Shown here in pieces: positions 29,541 through 39,072 of a stretch of 64,000 bases of DNA. The notes under the pieces were generated by a model that was given only the letters and a program-made list of their open reading frames with translations, was not told the origin of the DNA and did not search any database. The position numbers and the translations under genes are program-made. How positions within the stretch are numbered: position 1 is the stretch's first letter; every line of letters begins with the position of its first letter. The stretch is taken from NCBI RefSeq assembly GCF_900103185.1, contig NZ_FNJD01000007.1:92417-156416 (forward strand), given 5' to 3'. Origin of the DNA: Sulfitobacter litoralis (GTDB taxonomy: Bacteria; Pseudomonadota; Alphaproteobacteria; Rhodobacterales; Rhodobacteraceae).

Positions 29541-32500
29541 GTCAGATCCTCCGGCGTGGGTTCGGTCGTGGCATCCCATTCACCAAATCGCGCCAACTGA
29601 TCATAATCGCCTTCAAAGTCTGTGGTTTTAACCATCCGGCGCGCGGTAAAACCCTGTTCATCCGACAGATAGCTAGTGATCAGCGCGTGCAGCTTGGCCA
29701 GAACCTCTGCCGGTGGTTCGTCTTCCAGAGGCGCAGGACGTTCCACCGGTTTGCTCCCCAACCCGATATAGGCGGCTTGGGCGACGGGGGCAGGGCCGAT
29801 CTCCTTGAAGCCGCCTTCTTCGACCATCGCGGCCTCTAGCAGCAATTGCTTATCAAAGGCCTTCTGTTCGGCCACACTGGGCGGCGTGCCGGTCTTGTAA
29901 TCATAGATCAGAATGTCGCCATCTTCCGTCCGGTCGATCCGGTCGGCAAAGCCCGTAAGGGTAAAGCCCAGATCGGGGAAATCGTGACTGCCCTTCGCGG
30001 CTTTTTCAAACGCGGCAGGGGTGGAATAGCTTTGTCGCTGCGTCTCGTTTTCGATGAACCAATCGGCGATGCGTTCGATCTTGGTCAGCCACATGACACG
30101 GGCGGCGGGCCAGGGGGCTTCGGTCTCTAACACGGTTTTGGCAGTCTCTAACAGATGGCTTTTCGTCAAAAGCGCCGGGTCCGCTGTCACCGACTTAATG
30201 AACCGTTCCATGATCTCGTGCACAATGATGCCGCGCACAGGCGCATCGGGCGACTGCACCAGCGGGTTCAATGCACGCAGTTTCAGGCAGTGTTTGGCGT
30301 AGATCGCATAGGGGTCGCGGATCAGGCGTTTGATCTCTGTCACCGACAGCGCATGGGGGCGCGCGGCACGGGGCGGGCGCGGGGACGGGCGCGGCGCGGG
30401 GGCCACACGGGTCACGGTTTCCAGCGCGCGCGCCTGATCCAGCCAGTGATTGCCGCGTTTGATCATCGCTTTCCACGCCGCATCACCGCCCTGTGCGGGC
30501 AAGCCGTTCAGCAGGTTGCCCAATCGGTTGAGCCAACGCGAAGGCACGGTTTCCGCCTCGTCCGACCGGATCGCGCGGGTCAAACAGACCTCGGGCGCGG
30601 CGATGGATTGTTGATAGTCATGCGCAGACAGGCCGATCCGCCGTTCTGGCAGCAGCAATCCGGCTTTCAGGCGCATCTGGCGGTTCAGCCAAGGGTCCGG
30701 CGGCGGCGCTTCGGGCCAGACGCTGTCGTTGAGCCCGCCAAGGATCACCAGATCGGCGCCCTGCACGCGGGCCTCTAGTGTGCCCCAGATCATGACGTTT
30801 GGATGCGGCGCGTCGCGGTCGCGGATTTCGCCTTGTTGCAGAAGCGCACCGACCAGATCAGTGTAGTCCGACGCCGACATTTCGCCGCCATAGGGCGCAT
30901 TTTCGGCAAGGTCGTTCATCACCTTTGCTGCCTCTTCGCCGGCGTGGTGCTGCCACAACCCGTTGGGCTGGCTTGGCGCGGCACCGTCGGCGATGGCATC
31001 GGCCAGCGCCATATGCAGGGCGACCCAATCTTCCAGCGGCCGGTCGCCAGTCAGTTCGCAATCGGTCAGATGGGTGCCGACCCAATCGGCCCAGACATCC
31101 ATCTGCGCGGGGTCTTTCGACCGCGACACCGTCTTGCGTGCCAGTTTCAACACGCCTTCCGCATCCGGATAGGGCAGCCCGTCGCGGCGCAGTTGCAGTT
31201 CAAGCCGCTGGGTGTTGAGCTGGTGAATATTGCGATCCCCGCCACTATGGGTCAGCGGGTGCTTCAGCAGGGTTAACAACGCCTCTGAATCGAGCTTACG
31301 CAGGAACAGATCGCCCACGTGACGCAAGAAACGACCCGGAGGCGACAGGTGCAGCGGCAGGCCCGCGCTGTCGTCGGGCAGGATATTCCAGCGGTCCAAC
31401 GCCGATGTCACCTGCCGCGACAGCATCCGGTCGGGGGTGATCAGCGCGGCGGTTTTACCGTCCTCGACCGCTTGTCGCAGACGCAGGGCAATGGCAAGCG
31501 CTTCGGCGCGCGGGGTGGGGGCTTGTATCAGGGTTAACCCTGCGGTGGCCTGATGCAAATCGGGCAGCTTCGGCCCTTCGGTCAGCCAGACGTGGGTCAC
31601 TGGGGCAGGGCGCAACGACAGCGACACCAAAGCGTTCCGCGCGGCAGAGGGCGGCGGCGTGTCGGTCCAGGCCTCGATCTTGCTGCGCGACATTTCAAGC
31701 TGGCGCAGCAGGTCGCGGAAGCGGTATTGTGGATGATCCTGCGCGATCTTTTCCTGATCCTCGCCCAGATCGGTCCAGACCGCTTGCGGCATGTCGAAAC
31801 AGAAACCCGGCAGCACAAGCGCGCCTTGCGGCAGCTTTGCCACCGCCTCCATTAACAGGGCCGAGGTCCCCCGTGATCCGGTCGAGCCGGCGACAATTAC
31901 CGGATGCTGGGGCGGGTTTTCTTGCCAGTCCGCAATCAGTCTTAACGCGACTTGCCTTTGGCGTGCGCGCGGATCAGGACGGGTAACGCTTTCGCCCAGA
32001 TAGTGGTGCGCGATGGCGAGAAATTGTTTCGCGCGTTCCCAATGACCAGACTGGTCGCTGACATCCAACTCGGTCACGGCCTCGACCGGCACGCCTTCGC
32101 CCTGCATTTCATCGATCAACTGCGCCAAACTGTCCGAGAGGTCATAAAGCGACGCTCGCGGGGCCAGCTCGGGTGCTTGATCCAGTAGTTTCGACACCAG
32201 CGTAATCAGCTCTAACCTGCGGCGGAGAGCCGGACCGGGGCGCGGCAGGTCAACGCCGCTGCCAAGGGTATCAAGGTTATCGATCAGATGGATGCGCGGC
32301 AGCAGGCTGGGCGGGCCCGCGTCAAAAATGTCGCGCAGGCGGCGTTGCATCCGGCGGGTGTTCACCACCAGATCGATCCGCCCGATGGCATGGGCCGGCT
32401 GCCCTTCCAGCCGGGAAAGCAAACCACGCACCAGTTCCTTGGGAAAGTCGACGCCGGGGGCCAGCCCGAAAACACGCGGTTCGTCCTGCGGTTCAAACAT
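29537..32500 (-). CDS. addB: Double-strand break repair protein AddB
   Basis: AddB is the second nuclease subunit of AddAB and recognises the regulatory hotspot in other bacteria. From the ATG at 32500 (MFEPQDEPRVFGLAPGVDF) it has 987 residues. The N-terminal helicase-like part has a degenerate P-loop (VAGSTGSRGTSAL), so it probably does not drive unwinding, as in other alphaproteobacterial AddB. The C-terminal RecB-type nuclease has GDILIYDYKTGTPP. A Pro/Arg-rich linker of unusually high G+C (30350-30420) precedes the nuclease part. Start choice: 32509 and 32596 are also in frame. It overlaps murU by 8 bp. Confidence 0.93.
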   Translation of the reverse strand: MFEPQDEPRVFGLAPGVDFPKELVRGLLSRLEGQPAHAIGRIDLVVNTRRMQRRLRDIFDAGPPSLLPRIHLIDNLDTLGSGVDLPRPGPALRRRLELITLVSKLLDQAPELAPRASLYDLSDSLAQLIDEMQGEGVPVEAVTELDVSDQSGHWERAKQFLAIAHHYLGESVTRPDPRARQRQVALRLIADWQENPPQHPVIVAGSTGSRGTSALLMEAVAKLPQGALVLPGFCFDMPQAVWTDLGEDQEKIAQDHPQYRFRDLLRQLEMSRSKIEAWTDTPPPSAARNALVSLSLRPAPVTHVWLTEGPKLPDLHQATAGLTLIQAPTPRAEALAIALRLRQAVEDGKTAALITPDRMLSRQVTSALDRWNILPDDSAGLPLHLSPPGRFLRHVGDLFLRKLDSEALLTLLKHPLTHSGGDRNIHQLNTQRLELQLRRDGLPYPDAEGVLKLARKTVSRSKDPAQMDVWADWVGTHLTDCELTGDRPLEDWVALHMALADAIADGAAPSQPNGLWQHHAGEEAAKVMNDLAENAPYGGEMSASDYTDLVGALLQQGEIRDRDAPHPNVMIWGTLEARVQGADLVILGGLNDSVWPEAPPPDPWLNRQMRLKAGLLLPERRIGLSAHDYQQSIAAPEVCLTRAIRSDEAETVPSRWLNRLGNLLNGLPAQGGDAAWKAMIKRGNHWLDQARALETVTRVAPAPRPSPRPPRAARPHALSVTEIKRLIRDPYAIYAKHCLKLRALNPLVQSPDAPVRGIIVHEIMERFIKSVTADPALLTKSHLLETAKTVLETEAPWPAARVMWLTKIERIADWFIENETQRQSYSTPAAFEKAAKGSHDFPDLGFTLTGFADRIDRTEDGDILIYDYKTGTPPSVAEQKAFDKQLLLEAAMVEEGGFKEIGPAPVAQAAYIGLGSKPVERPAPLEDEPPAEVLAKLHALITSYLSDEQGFTARRMVKTTDFEGDYDQLARFGEWDATTEPTPEDLT

Positions 32501-33185
32501 CGGCGGCATCCAACATGTCTTCGGCAAGGGTAATCCCGCCGGGATGGCCAACATCGCACCAGCGCCCGGGGTATGCCAACCCGTACATCCGCCCACAGTC
32601 TAGCATCACGTCCCACAAGAGGTTAAGCGAGAAGGCACGCTCTGAAATCGTCTCTATCAGGTCGGTTTTGATGATCTGCACTCCGCCATAGACGACACCC
32701 GGCCCGCGTTTCAGCTGACCGTCGGCATCCATCGTAAAGTCGCCGTTACCGGCGTGACCCACAGCTTGCGCCACGGGCACACCCATCAGAAGTGCGTCCA
32801 TCTTCGCAGGGTCCCATGCATCCGCCAGCAGGGACAGTGGGTTGGGGCCGGCCCAGATCGCATCGGTGTTCATGGTAAAGACGGGCCCGTTGCCCAGCAG
32901 TGGCAGCGCATTGCGCAGCCCGCCGCCGGTTTCCAGAATATCGGGCTGTTCCACAATCGTCTGCACGTCGCGCCCTGCCAGATGATCCAGCAATGCCTGA
33001 GGCTTATAATGCAGGTTTACGATAATGCGTTCCGGCGCGATACCGCGCGCCAGATCTAACGCATGGTCGATCAGGGGGCGCCCCGCGACGGGGATCATCG
33101 GCTTGGGCTGGTCTTTGGTCAGATGCTGCATCCGCGTACCAAATCCGGCGGCAAACATCATTACGGCTTTGGGGGCGTTGCGCAT
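32493..33185 (-). CDS. murU: MurNAc-1-phosphate uridylyltransferase (MurU-type)
   Basis: The 230-residue nucleotidyltransferase should make UDP-MurNAc from MurNAc-1-phosphate and UTP in peptidoglycan recycling. It begins KAVMMFAAGFGTRMQHLTKDQPKPMIPVAGRPLIDHAL, the NTP-transferase GxGTRM and K-P motif. FTMNTDAIW follows, where the metal-binding aspartate lies, and WCDVGHPGGITLAEDML comes near the end. The adjacent upstream kinase AmgK supports the MurNAc assignment over a glucose-1-phosphate substrate. It overlaps amgK by 25 bp and addB by 8 bp. Confidence 0.85.
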   Translation of the reverse strand: MRNAPKAVMMFAAGFGTRMQHLTKDQPKPMIPVAGRPLIDHALDLARGIAPERIIVNLHYKPQALLDHLAGRDVQTIVEQPDILETGGGLRNALPLLGNGPVFTMNTDAIWAGPNPLSLLADAWDPAKMDALLMGVPVAQAVGHAGNGDFTMDADGQLKRGPGVVYGGVQIIKTDLIETISERAFSLNLLWDVMLDCGRMYGLAYPGRWCDVGHPGGITLAEDMLDAADV

Positions 33186-34165
33186 CTGGCTTTTAAATCC
33201 TCTAGAAAATCGGGGGACGGCACGGGAAGCGCGGCATGCAGCACCTCGGCCAGCGGTTCAAGCGCCGGATTATCAAGGTTGCGCTGCACATAACCCCAAA
33301 CACGAGGGATAAAGTCGACATAATGCGCCTTGCCATCGCGCAGGCATAGCCGTGCAAATATTCCCAGAATCCGCAGGTTTCGTTGCAGCCCGAGCAGCGC
33401 ATAGGCGCTGCGGAAGGCGGCGTCGTTTTGCCCGCTGTACTGGATATAATGCGCGATCATTGCCGCTTCGATCTGCGGGGCCACATCGCGCCGCGCGTCT
33501 TGCAGGATCGACACCAGATCATAGGCGGGATGGCCTTGCAGTGCGTCTTGAAAATCCAGCAGCCCGACGCGGGCAGAACCGGAACGTTCGGGAAGCCACA
33601 GTAGGTTTTCAGCGTGGTAGTCGCGTAAGATGTTGACGCGGGGAGTATTGTCGAGCGCGCGGGCCAGCGGGGTGAACAGGGCGTTAAACTCTGCCGCGGC
33701 ACGGCTGTCGGGGGCATACCAGTCAAACACCATCTGCGCCGCCTCTGTCAGCCAGTCCGCATCGCAAAGCGGCAGATCGGGCGGCGGTGCTTTGTGCAGG
33801 TGCAGCAGGCAATCTGTCGCAGCAATATACAGCGTATGTGTCATCGCGGGCGTCTGGATCATCAACCGTGCGAACAGGTCATCGCCCAGATCCTCGATCA
33901 GCAGCAAACCGTTATCGATATCTTCGGCATATACCTCGGGCGCGCTGGCACCTTGTGTGCGCAGCCAGTTGGCAATGCGGATGAAGGGGCGCACATCTTC
34001 GCCTTTTTCGGCGGGGGCGTCCATCAGCACAGCGGTGCTGCCGTCGGTCTTTGTCAAACGGTCATACCGGCGGTTCGACGCGTCGCCGGCGAGCAGATCA
34101 CGCCGCGCCTGCGCCCATCCAGCATCGGCAAGGAAGCTCTGGATCGTGGTCTTACGGTCGTTCAT
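33161..34165 (-). CDS. amgK: MurNAc/GlcNAc anomeric kinase (AmgK-type phosphotransferase)
   Basis: AmgK phosphorylates the anomeric carbon of MurNAc or GlcNAc, feeding MurU. From the ATG at 34165 the protein has 334 residues: WAQARRDLLAGDASNRRYDRL at the start, LLIEDLGDDLFARL, the catalytic loop ILRDYHAENLLWLPE and LLDFQDALQGHPAYDLVSIL, where the metal-binding aspartate lies. These are APH-fold motifs of the COG3178 type. It is translationally coupled to tsaE (ATGA overlap) and overlaps murU. Together they give the cell-wall sugar bypass known from Pseudomonas putida. An in-frame upstream start at 34195 is possible. Confidence 0.85.
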   Translation of the reverse strand: MNDRKTTIQSFLADAGWAQARRDLLAGDASNRRYDRLTKTDGSTAVLMDAPAEKGEDVRPFIRIANWLRTQGASAPEVYAEDIDNGLLLIEDLGDDLFARLMIQTPAMTHTLYIAATDCLLHLHKAPPPDLPLCDADWLTEAAQMVFDWYAPDSRAAAEFNALFTPLARALDNTPRVNILRDYHAENLLWLPERSGSARVGLLDFQDALQGHPAYDLVSILQDARRDVAPQIEAAMIAHYIQYSGQNDAAFRSAYALLGLQRNLRILGIFARLCLRDGKAHYVDFIPRVWGYVQRNLDNPALEPLAEVLHAALPVPSPDFLEDLKARCATPPKP

Positions 34166-34632
34166 TTGCGCCATGCCCCCAGCTTTTCGGGCCATTTATC
34201 GTCGTTCCACGTGGCAGACAGCCGCCGCGTGTCGTCGCCGGTGACCGTCAATGTCAGATCAAGCGCGTCTTCGGGGCGCAGATCGCCCAGCCTGTCGGGC
34301 CATTCCACAAGGCAGATGGCATCGCTGAACGCATCGGTCAGCCCCAGCTCTTCGATCTCGTAGACAGAGGTCAGCCGATACAGATCCGCATGCCAGATCG
34401 CGGCATCTCGGGTGTCATAGGTCTGCACGAGCGTGAACGTGGGCGAGGGAACGTCTTCGGGCACGTCGAGCAAGGACTGGATCAATGCGCGGGCGAAATG
34501 CGTTTTGCCGGCGCCGACGTCGCCGGTCAATAAAACAACGTCGCCCGCTGTCAGCACGCGCCCTAATGTCACGGCCAAGCGGGCGGTTTGGTCTGCGTCC
34601 TGCAGCGTAAGATCAAATGCGTGTGATGCCAT
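34162..34632 (-). CDS. tsaE: tRNA t6A biosynthesis ATPase TsaE
   Basis: TsaE is the ATPase of the bacterial TsaBDE complex that makes threonylcarbamoyladenosine at tRNA position 37. The 156-residue protein has Walker A VLLTGDVGAGKTHFARALIQ and VPSPTFTLVQTY, the switch segment. IWHADLYRL and LVEWPDRLGDL follow, with the Walker B-like region. It is the first gene of the tsaE-amgK-murU-addB-addA operon and overlaps amgK by 4 bp. Its partner tsaD is at 45-46 kb in this window. Confidence 0.95.
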   Translation of the reverse strand: MASHAFDLTLQDADQTARLAVTLGRVLTAGDVVLLTGDVGAGKTHFARALIQSLLDVPEDVPSPTFTLVQTYDTRDAAIWHADLYRLTSVYEIEELGLTDAFSDAICLVEWPDRLGDLRPEDALDLTLTVTGDDTRRLSATWNDDKWPEKLGAWRK

Positions 34633-34682
34633 GCGCCAAGGTTACTTGGCTGCGGTGGTGCGCCGCAAGGCGAAAGCGGGGA

Positions 34683-36206
34683 TCAGGTATCTTGTGGCGC
34701 TTTCGCGCGGTCGAAATATTCGATTTCTGCGGGATGTTTTCTCGGTTGGTGAAAACGGATCAGCGTGGCTCCGTCGAGGATCGGTGAGAACAGACAGGTC
34801 AGCTCGGTCCCATCGACGAGATACAGCGGCATGCTCCAATTCAGGCGATCGTCCCTGTTTTCCACAAAGCCCTGTATCTGCTCCCACGGCAGGTTGGGCG
34901 CGGACCGCCGTTTCCAGACCTGAATTGCATCATGGATGGTGATATCGGCAAAGGCCGCATCCGGTTCGACCTTCCAGAGCTCTTGGTAGGCTCTGTTCGA
35001 GAACGTCAAAACCCCCGAGGATGAGAATACGCCGATGGCGTCATCCAATGTATCCAGCATGGCTTGGCCCTGTTCCAGTTCGGCCCTGAAGCTGCGGGTC
35101 TGGGTGACCTGCGCGCTGATGTCTTCGATCAGAAAGGCCGTGGCACCGTCGGGATGGGGGCGGCCTTTGACGCGAAACGTCTGACCGGACTCCAGCGACC
35201 AGATTTCTTCGTAGCGGCCATCATGCGCGGCGCTTATCAATTCCGATACGGTATTGAGCCATGAGGCATAATTTTTGGGTTCGGGAATTTTGCGTGTTTC
35301 GCGCAGTTTGTCAAAAAAGGTCTGGATTTCGGGGCGGGCACTCAGGAACTGCGCCCCAAGGCCGGTGAGGTCGATGAGGGCTGGATTGAATAGGACAAGC
35401 TGGTTCTTGCGATCAAATATAGCGAGCCCGATCGACAGTTGGGCAAAGGTCTTGGTCAAGGTCTGGACAAAGTTACGCTGTGCTTCCTCGGCGCGGATCA
35501 GGGGTGTGATGCAAATCGCTTGGTAACAATTGGTGGTGCGTGACTGGCTATGGGTCACGGCATACCAGTTTTTCGCGCCGGTTGTCTGATCGCGCAGCGC
35601 AAGGCGGTGTGTCGTATTGCTGAAGTCCGCAGGAAACAGCGCCCTGCTTTCGATAGCCAGCGTCGGGTGGGAGACGTTAAAAAGCTTGTGGTAGGCATCA
35701 TTGTACCACAGCAGTCGGTGGTGTTGATCCGTGTGCCAAAGCGGCACAGAAACATCAGAGCGCACCCGCGACAGCGTGACCTCTGCCTCTGACCGCAGGT
35801 CAACGCCGACGTCTTTGGGATCTAGCACAACGACCCGACACAGGTGTTTGTCCCAGTTGATACGCAGCATTGTCTGGATTTTGGGATCAGTCGCCGCGAC
35901 AATCATTTGGCCTTCGCCGGTGGAAGGGGGCTTGTCCGGGAATAGCCCGAAACGCGGCAAGATATTGTGATATAAATCGGGCCATTCATGGTGCCCTGCT
36001 TCCAGCGGGCAGAACTGTTGCGCCGCGCTAGAGGCATGCTGCAACACGCCGTGGTCGAACAGGTATGACAGCTCGGGTTCGCCCTGCAGGACGGGCTTAT
36101 CCTTGCGTTCAGGGCTATTGAGCCACAGATAGGCGACATAGCCACTGGGTAGGATGGCCATTATCACAAGCGCGATGTCAAATGTGGAAGCCACGGCGAG
36201 ACTCAT
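34683..36206 (-). CDS. PAS-domain protein with N-terminal membrane anchor
   Basis: The 507-residue protein has one membrane helix near the N-terminus (TFDIALVIMAILPSGYVAYLWL, about 8-29). It then has at least three PAS-like regions: about 150-250 (VPLWHTDQHHRLLWYNDAYHKLF), 265-370 (LSIGLAIFDRKNQLVLFNPALIDLTG) and 380-480 (MLDTLDDAIGVFSSSGVLTFSNRAYQELW). A short coiled segment RSFRAELEQGQAMLDTL separates the last two. I see no histidine-kinase H-box, ATPase motifs or GGDEF/EAL domain, so it seems to sense without its own output domain. It lies beside regB but about 110 bp downstream of it on the same strand. Function unknown. Confidence 0.8.
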   Translation of the reverse strand: MSLAVASTFDIALVIMAILPSGYVAYLWLNSPERKDKPVLQGEPELSYLFDHGVLQHASSAAQQFCPLEAGHHEWPDLYHNILPRFGLFPDKPPSTGEGQMIVAATDPKIQTMLRINWDKHLCRVVVLDPKDVGVDLRSEAEVTLSRVRSDVSVPLWHTDQHHRLLWYNDAYHKLFNVSHPTLAIESRALFPADFSNTTHRLALRDQTTGAKNWYAVTHSQSRTTNCYQAICITPLIRAEEAQRNFVQTLTKTFAQLSIGLAIFDRKNQLVLFNPALIDLTGLGAQFLSARPEIQTFFDKLRETRKIPEPKNYASWLNTVSELISAAHDGRYEEIWSLESGQTFRVKGRPHPDGATAFLIEDISAQVTQTRSFRAELEQGQAMLDTLDDAIGVFSSSGVLTFSNRAYQELWKVEPDAAFADITIHDAIQVWKRRSAPNLPWEQIQGFVENRDDRLNWSMPLYLVDGTELTCLFSPILDGATLIRFHQPRKHPAEIEYFDRAKAPQDT

Positions 36207-36317
36207 TTCCTTAGGGTTCTGCTAAGTTAAGCGCCAAAAGAGTTAATGGTTTATTAACCGATCCAGAGATCGGCGGGTTTTGTCCCAGAGCGCGCTGACA
36301 CTCTATTCGCGAAAGAT

Positions 36318-37718
36318 TTACCATGAAAATTGTGTATTTTCCCCCGTCGCGCGCGGCGTGTCACCGCGGTCGGCATCAATCTTCGCCCGTGGCCAAGTCA
36401 CTTTGACCACAGCCCCAACAGGCGTCTCGGAGTGCGGTGCGGTTTCGGGCCCATTGGCAAAGCGCAGCTCCGCACCGGATCGTTCCAGCAGGGTTTTTGC
36501 GATGAACAGCCCCAGCCCCATACCTTCATATTCGGGCCGCTGCGCAGCCTTTGGGTCAGACCGCCGCCGACGCATGAACGGGTCTCCGATACGGCCAAGG
36601 ATATCTGGCGGGAAACCGGCACCATCGTCAAATATACGAACCGAGATCACGGTATCGGTCCAGTTGGCTTCGACCCAGACTGTCGTTGCGGCAAAATCGA
36701 CTGCGTTCTGCATCAGGTTACGCAGCCCGTGAATAACCTCGGGCCGGCGCAGGATCGCGGGCTGGTCGGAGACATCACCCGCATCAGGGCCAAGGGTAAA
36801 GGTAAAGGTTTTGCCACGCATACGGTGCGGTTCGGCGGCTTCTTCCAGAACAGTCATCAACGGGGCTTGTCGCAGGTGCAGATCGTCTTTGCCTGCACGC
36901 CCCATATTACGCAAAATATCGCGGCACCGGTCCGCTTGATCGCGGATCAAGGCCGCGTCTTCTGCCAGTTCAGGCTGGTCTTGCAGTTCGTTCCAAAGCT
37001 CGCCACTGGCAAGCTTGATCGTGGCAAGGGGCGTCCCCAGTTCATGTGCAGCGGCAGCCACCACGCCGCCAAGGTCGGTCAACTTTTGTTCCCGCGCCAG
37101 CGCCATTTGCGTCGCGGCCAAGGCGTCGGCCATCGAATGGATTTCCGTCGTAACGCGGCGCGAATAGGCGGTAGAGAACAAAATCGCGATTACCAGTGCA
37201 ATCCAGATGCCAAAGATAAAGATGCTTGGCAGTTCCAGCCGCCCGCCGTTAGCTGTAATCAGTGGCAGGTGGAAAAGTGCCAGCAGTGTCGCCAGCACAA
37301 TCGCCGTACCGCACAGCACAATGGTCGACCGCAGGCTTAGCGCCGTCGCAGAGATGGTCACAGGCCCCAGCAGCAGCAGCGAAAACGGATTATGCAGCCC
37401 GCCGGTCAGGAACAGCAGAAACGCCAGCTGCACCAGATCGAACAGCACCATCAGCAGGTTTTCGTATTCAGACAGACGTTTGTTTTCGGGAAAGACAAGA
37501 ATGGCGATCAGGTTCCCGAGGACCGACACACCGATGGCCAAATAACACAGCCCTAGTTCCAACTGCAGGCCAAAGATGCGTTGCGCCACAGTGATCGCCG
37601 TCAGCTGTCCCGCAATCGCCACCCACCGCAGCACAATCATGGTGCGTAGCCTGATCCAGTTGGCGCGGGCACCCTTGCCCAAGCCTCTCCCCACGGGAAT
37701 GTCAGCGGCCTGCGTCAT
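36318..37718 (-). CDS. regB: Redox-sensing histidine kinase RegB/PrrB
   Basis: RegB (PrrB/ActS) is the membrane sensor that phosphorylates RegA when respiratory electron flow is low. The 466-residue protein has about six membrane helices in the first 185 residues, the quinone-binding redox box GGLHNPFSLLLLGPVTIS (106-123), and the H-box AAAAHELGTPLATIKL with His225. It also has the redox-active Cys265 in DQADRCRDIL, whose number matches that of Rhodobacter capsulatus RegB. The ATPase domain follows, with GLRNLMQNAVDFA (N), DDGAGFP (G1) and GMGLGLFIAKTLL (G2). It diverges from senC-regA. Confidence 0.96.
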   Translation of the reverse strand: MTQAADIPVGRGLGKGARANWIRLRTMIVLRWVAIAGQLTAITVAQRIFGLQLELGLCYLAIGVSVLGNLIAILVFPENKRLSEYENLLMVLFDLVQLAFLLFLTGGLHNPFSLLLLGPVTISATALSLRSTIVLCGTAIVLATLLALFHLPLITANGGRLELPSIFIFGIWIALVIAILFSTAYSRRVTTEIHSMADALAATQMALAREQKLTDLGGVVAAAAHELGTPLATIKLASGELWNELQDQPELAEDAALIRDQADRCRDILRNMGRAGKDDLHLRQAPLMTVLEEAAEPHRMRGKTFTFTLGPDAGDVSDQPAILRRPEVIHGLRNLMQNAVDFAATTVWVEANWTDTVISVRIFDDGAGFPPDILGRIGDPFMRRRRSDPKAAQRPEYEGMGLGLFIAKTLLERSGAELRFANGPETAPHSETPVGAVVKVTWPRAKIDADRGDTPRATGENTQFSW

Positions 37719-37817
37719 CGGCGCACCTTTTCAAAATGTAGATTACGTTGATAGAGGGAAAGCGTAGGTCTGTGTCCGACCGGGATCAAGAGCGCCTAAC
37801 CGCGCAGGAGAATGAAT

Positions 37818-38438
37818 ATGAGAAGAGTAATGGCAATTGGTGCGGTGCTGGTCGTTCTGGCCTTTTTGGCGGTGTCCTTGATGCTCGTCTACCGGTCCGA
37901 TGGCGACAGCGACAAATACGCGCAGTGCAAAAACTCTGCCGTGGCCGGTGGTGCCGAATTGGGCGGCCCGTTCGAGCTGGTGAATGCGCAAGGCCAGACC
38001 GTGACGGACGCGGATGTGATCACCGAACCCAGCCTCGTTTACTTTGGTTATACCTTCTGCCCTGATGTTTGCCCGCTGGACGTAGACCGGAACGCCCGCG
38101 CCGTCGATGAACTGGAAGCGCGCGGTATTTCTGCAACGCCGGTGTTCATCTCGGTCGATCCCGCCCGAGATACCCCTGAAGTTGTTGGGGATTTCGCCGC
38201 CAACATGCACCCCAAGATGATCGGCCTGACCGGATCGCCCGCACAGGTCAAAGCGGCAAGCGATGCCTACCGCACCTATTACAAGGCGCATGAGGATGAA
38301 GGGGAAGACTACCTCGTGGATCATTCGACCTTTAGCTATCTGGTGATGCCCGAAGACGGTTTCGTCGACTTCTTTCGCCGCGATGTCCCGCCAGAGCAGT
38401 TGGCCGACAAGGTCGCGTGCTTTGTGGACAACCAGTAG
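37818..38438 (+). CDS. senC: SCO1/SenC family copper/redox protein
   Basis: SCO/SenC (PrrC) proteins help copper delivery to cytochrome oxidase and may signal redox state to RegB. From the ATG at 37818 the protein has 206 residues. A membrane anchor (MAIGAVLVVLAFLAVSLMLVY, 5-25) precedes a thioredoxin-like domain with YFGYTFCPDVCPLDVDRN, where C81 and C85 form the copper-binding CxxxC motif, and a conserved histidine in VDHSTFSYL (H169). Start choice: an AGGAG site fits the second ATG (7 nt), while the ATG at 37812 is too close. It shares a divergent promoter region with regB and precedes regA by 75 bp. Confidence 0.95.
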   Translation: MRRVMAIGAVLVVLAFLAVSLMLVYRSDGDSDKYAQCKNSAVAGGAELGGPFELVNAQGQTVTDADVITEPSLVYFGYTFCPDVCPLDVDRNARAVDELEARGISATPVFISVDPARDTPEVVGDFAANMHPKMIGLTGSPAQVKAASDAYRTYYKAHEDEGEDYLVDHSTFSYLVMPEDGFVDFFRRDVPPEQLADKVACFVDNQ

Positions 38439-38513
38439 AAAATTTGACCTCCCTATGCTCGCGCCACATATCTGGATAAAGTCGGGTACAACATTCAACC
38501 AGCGGAGCATGAT

Positions 38514-39068
38514 ATGGTTCAGGAAAATACGCTCGACCTAGGCGAGGATCGGTCCCTCCTTCTGGTGGACGACGACGAACCATTTCTGCGCCGTCTGGCC
38601 AAAGCGATGGAAAAACGGGGTTTCGAGGTAGAGACCGCGGGCTCTGTCGCCGCTGGCGTTGCGATCGCGACTGCACGGCCCACGGCCTATGCGGTGGTTG
38701 ATCTGCGGTTGCAGGACGGTAACGGGTTGGATGTGGTCGAGGTGTTGCGCGACAAGCGCCCCGATGCGCGGGTTGTGGTGCTGACGGGATACGGGGCCAT
38801 CGCCACCGCCGTCGCCGCAGTCAAAATCGGCGCGACGGATTATCTGTCAAAACCCGCTGACGCCAATGACATCGTGAACGCGCTGTTGGCCACGGGCGAT
38901 GACTTGCCGCCGCCACCGGAAAACCCCATGAGCGCGGATCGTGTGCGGTGGGAACATATCCAGCGTGTCTACGAGCTTTGCGATAGAAACGTATCCGAAA
39001 CCGCGCGGCGGCTGAATATGCACCGCCGGACCTTGCAGCGCATTCTGGCAAAACGGTCACCGCAATAG
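38514..39068 (+). CDS. regA: Redox response regulator RegA/PrrA
   Basis: RegA (PrrA/ActR) is the DNA-binding partner of RegB that controls energy-generating and redox genes. The 184-residue protein has a receiver domain with SLLLVDDDEPFLRRL (acidic pocket D19-D21), phospho-acceptor Asp63 in AYAVVDLRLQDGNG, VVLTGYG and the lysine in YLSKPAD. A proline linker (PPPPENPM) follows, then the C-terminal Fis-type helix-turn-helix CDRNVSETARRLNMHRRTLQRILAKRSPQ, nearly invariant in the family. It follows senC. Confidence 0.97.
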   Translation: MVQENTLDLGEDRSLLLVDDDEPFLRRLAKAMEKRGFEVETAGSVAAGVAIATARPTAYAVVDLRLQDGNGLDVVEVLRDKRPDARVVVLTGYGAIATAVAAVKIGATDYLSKPADANDIVNALLATGDDLPPPPENPMSADRVRWEHIQRVYELCDRNVSETARRLNMHRRTLQRILAKRSPQ

Positions 39069-39072
39069 GGCG

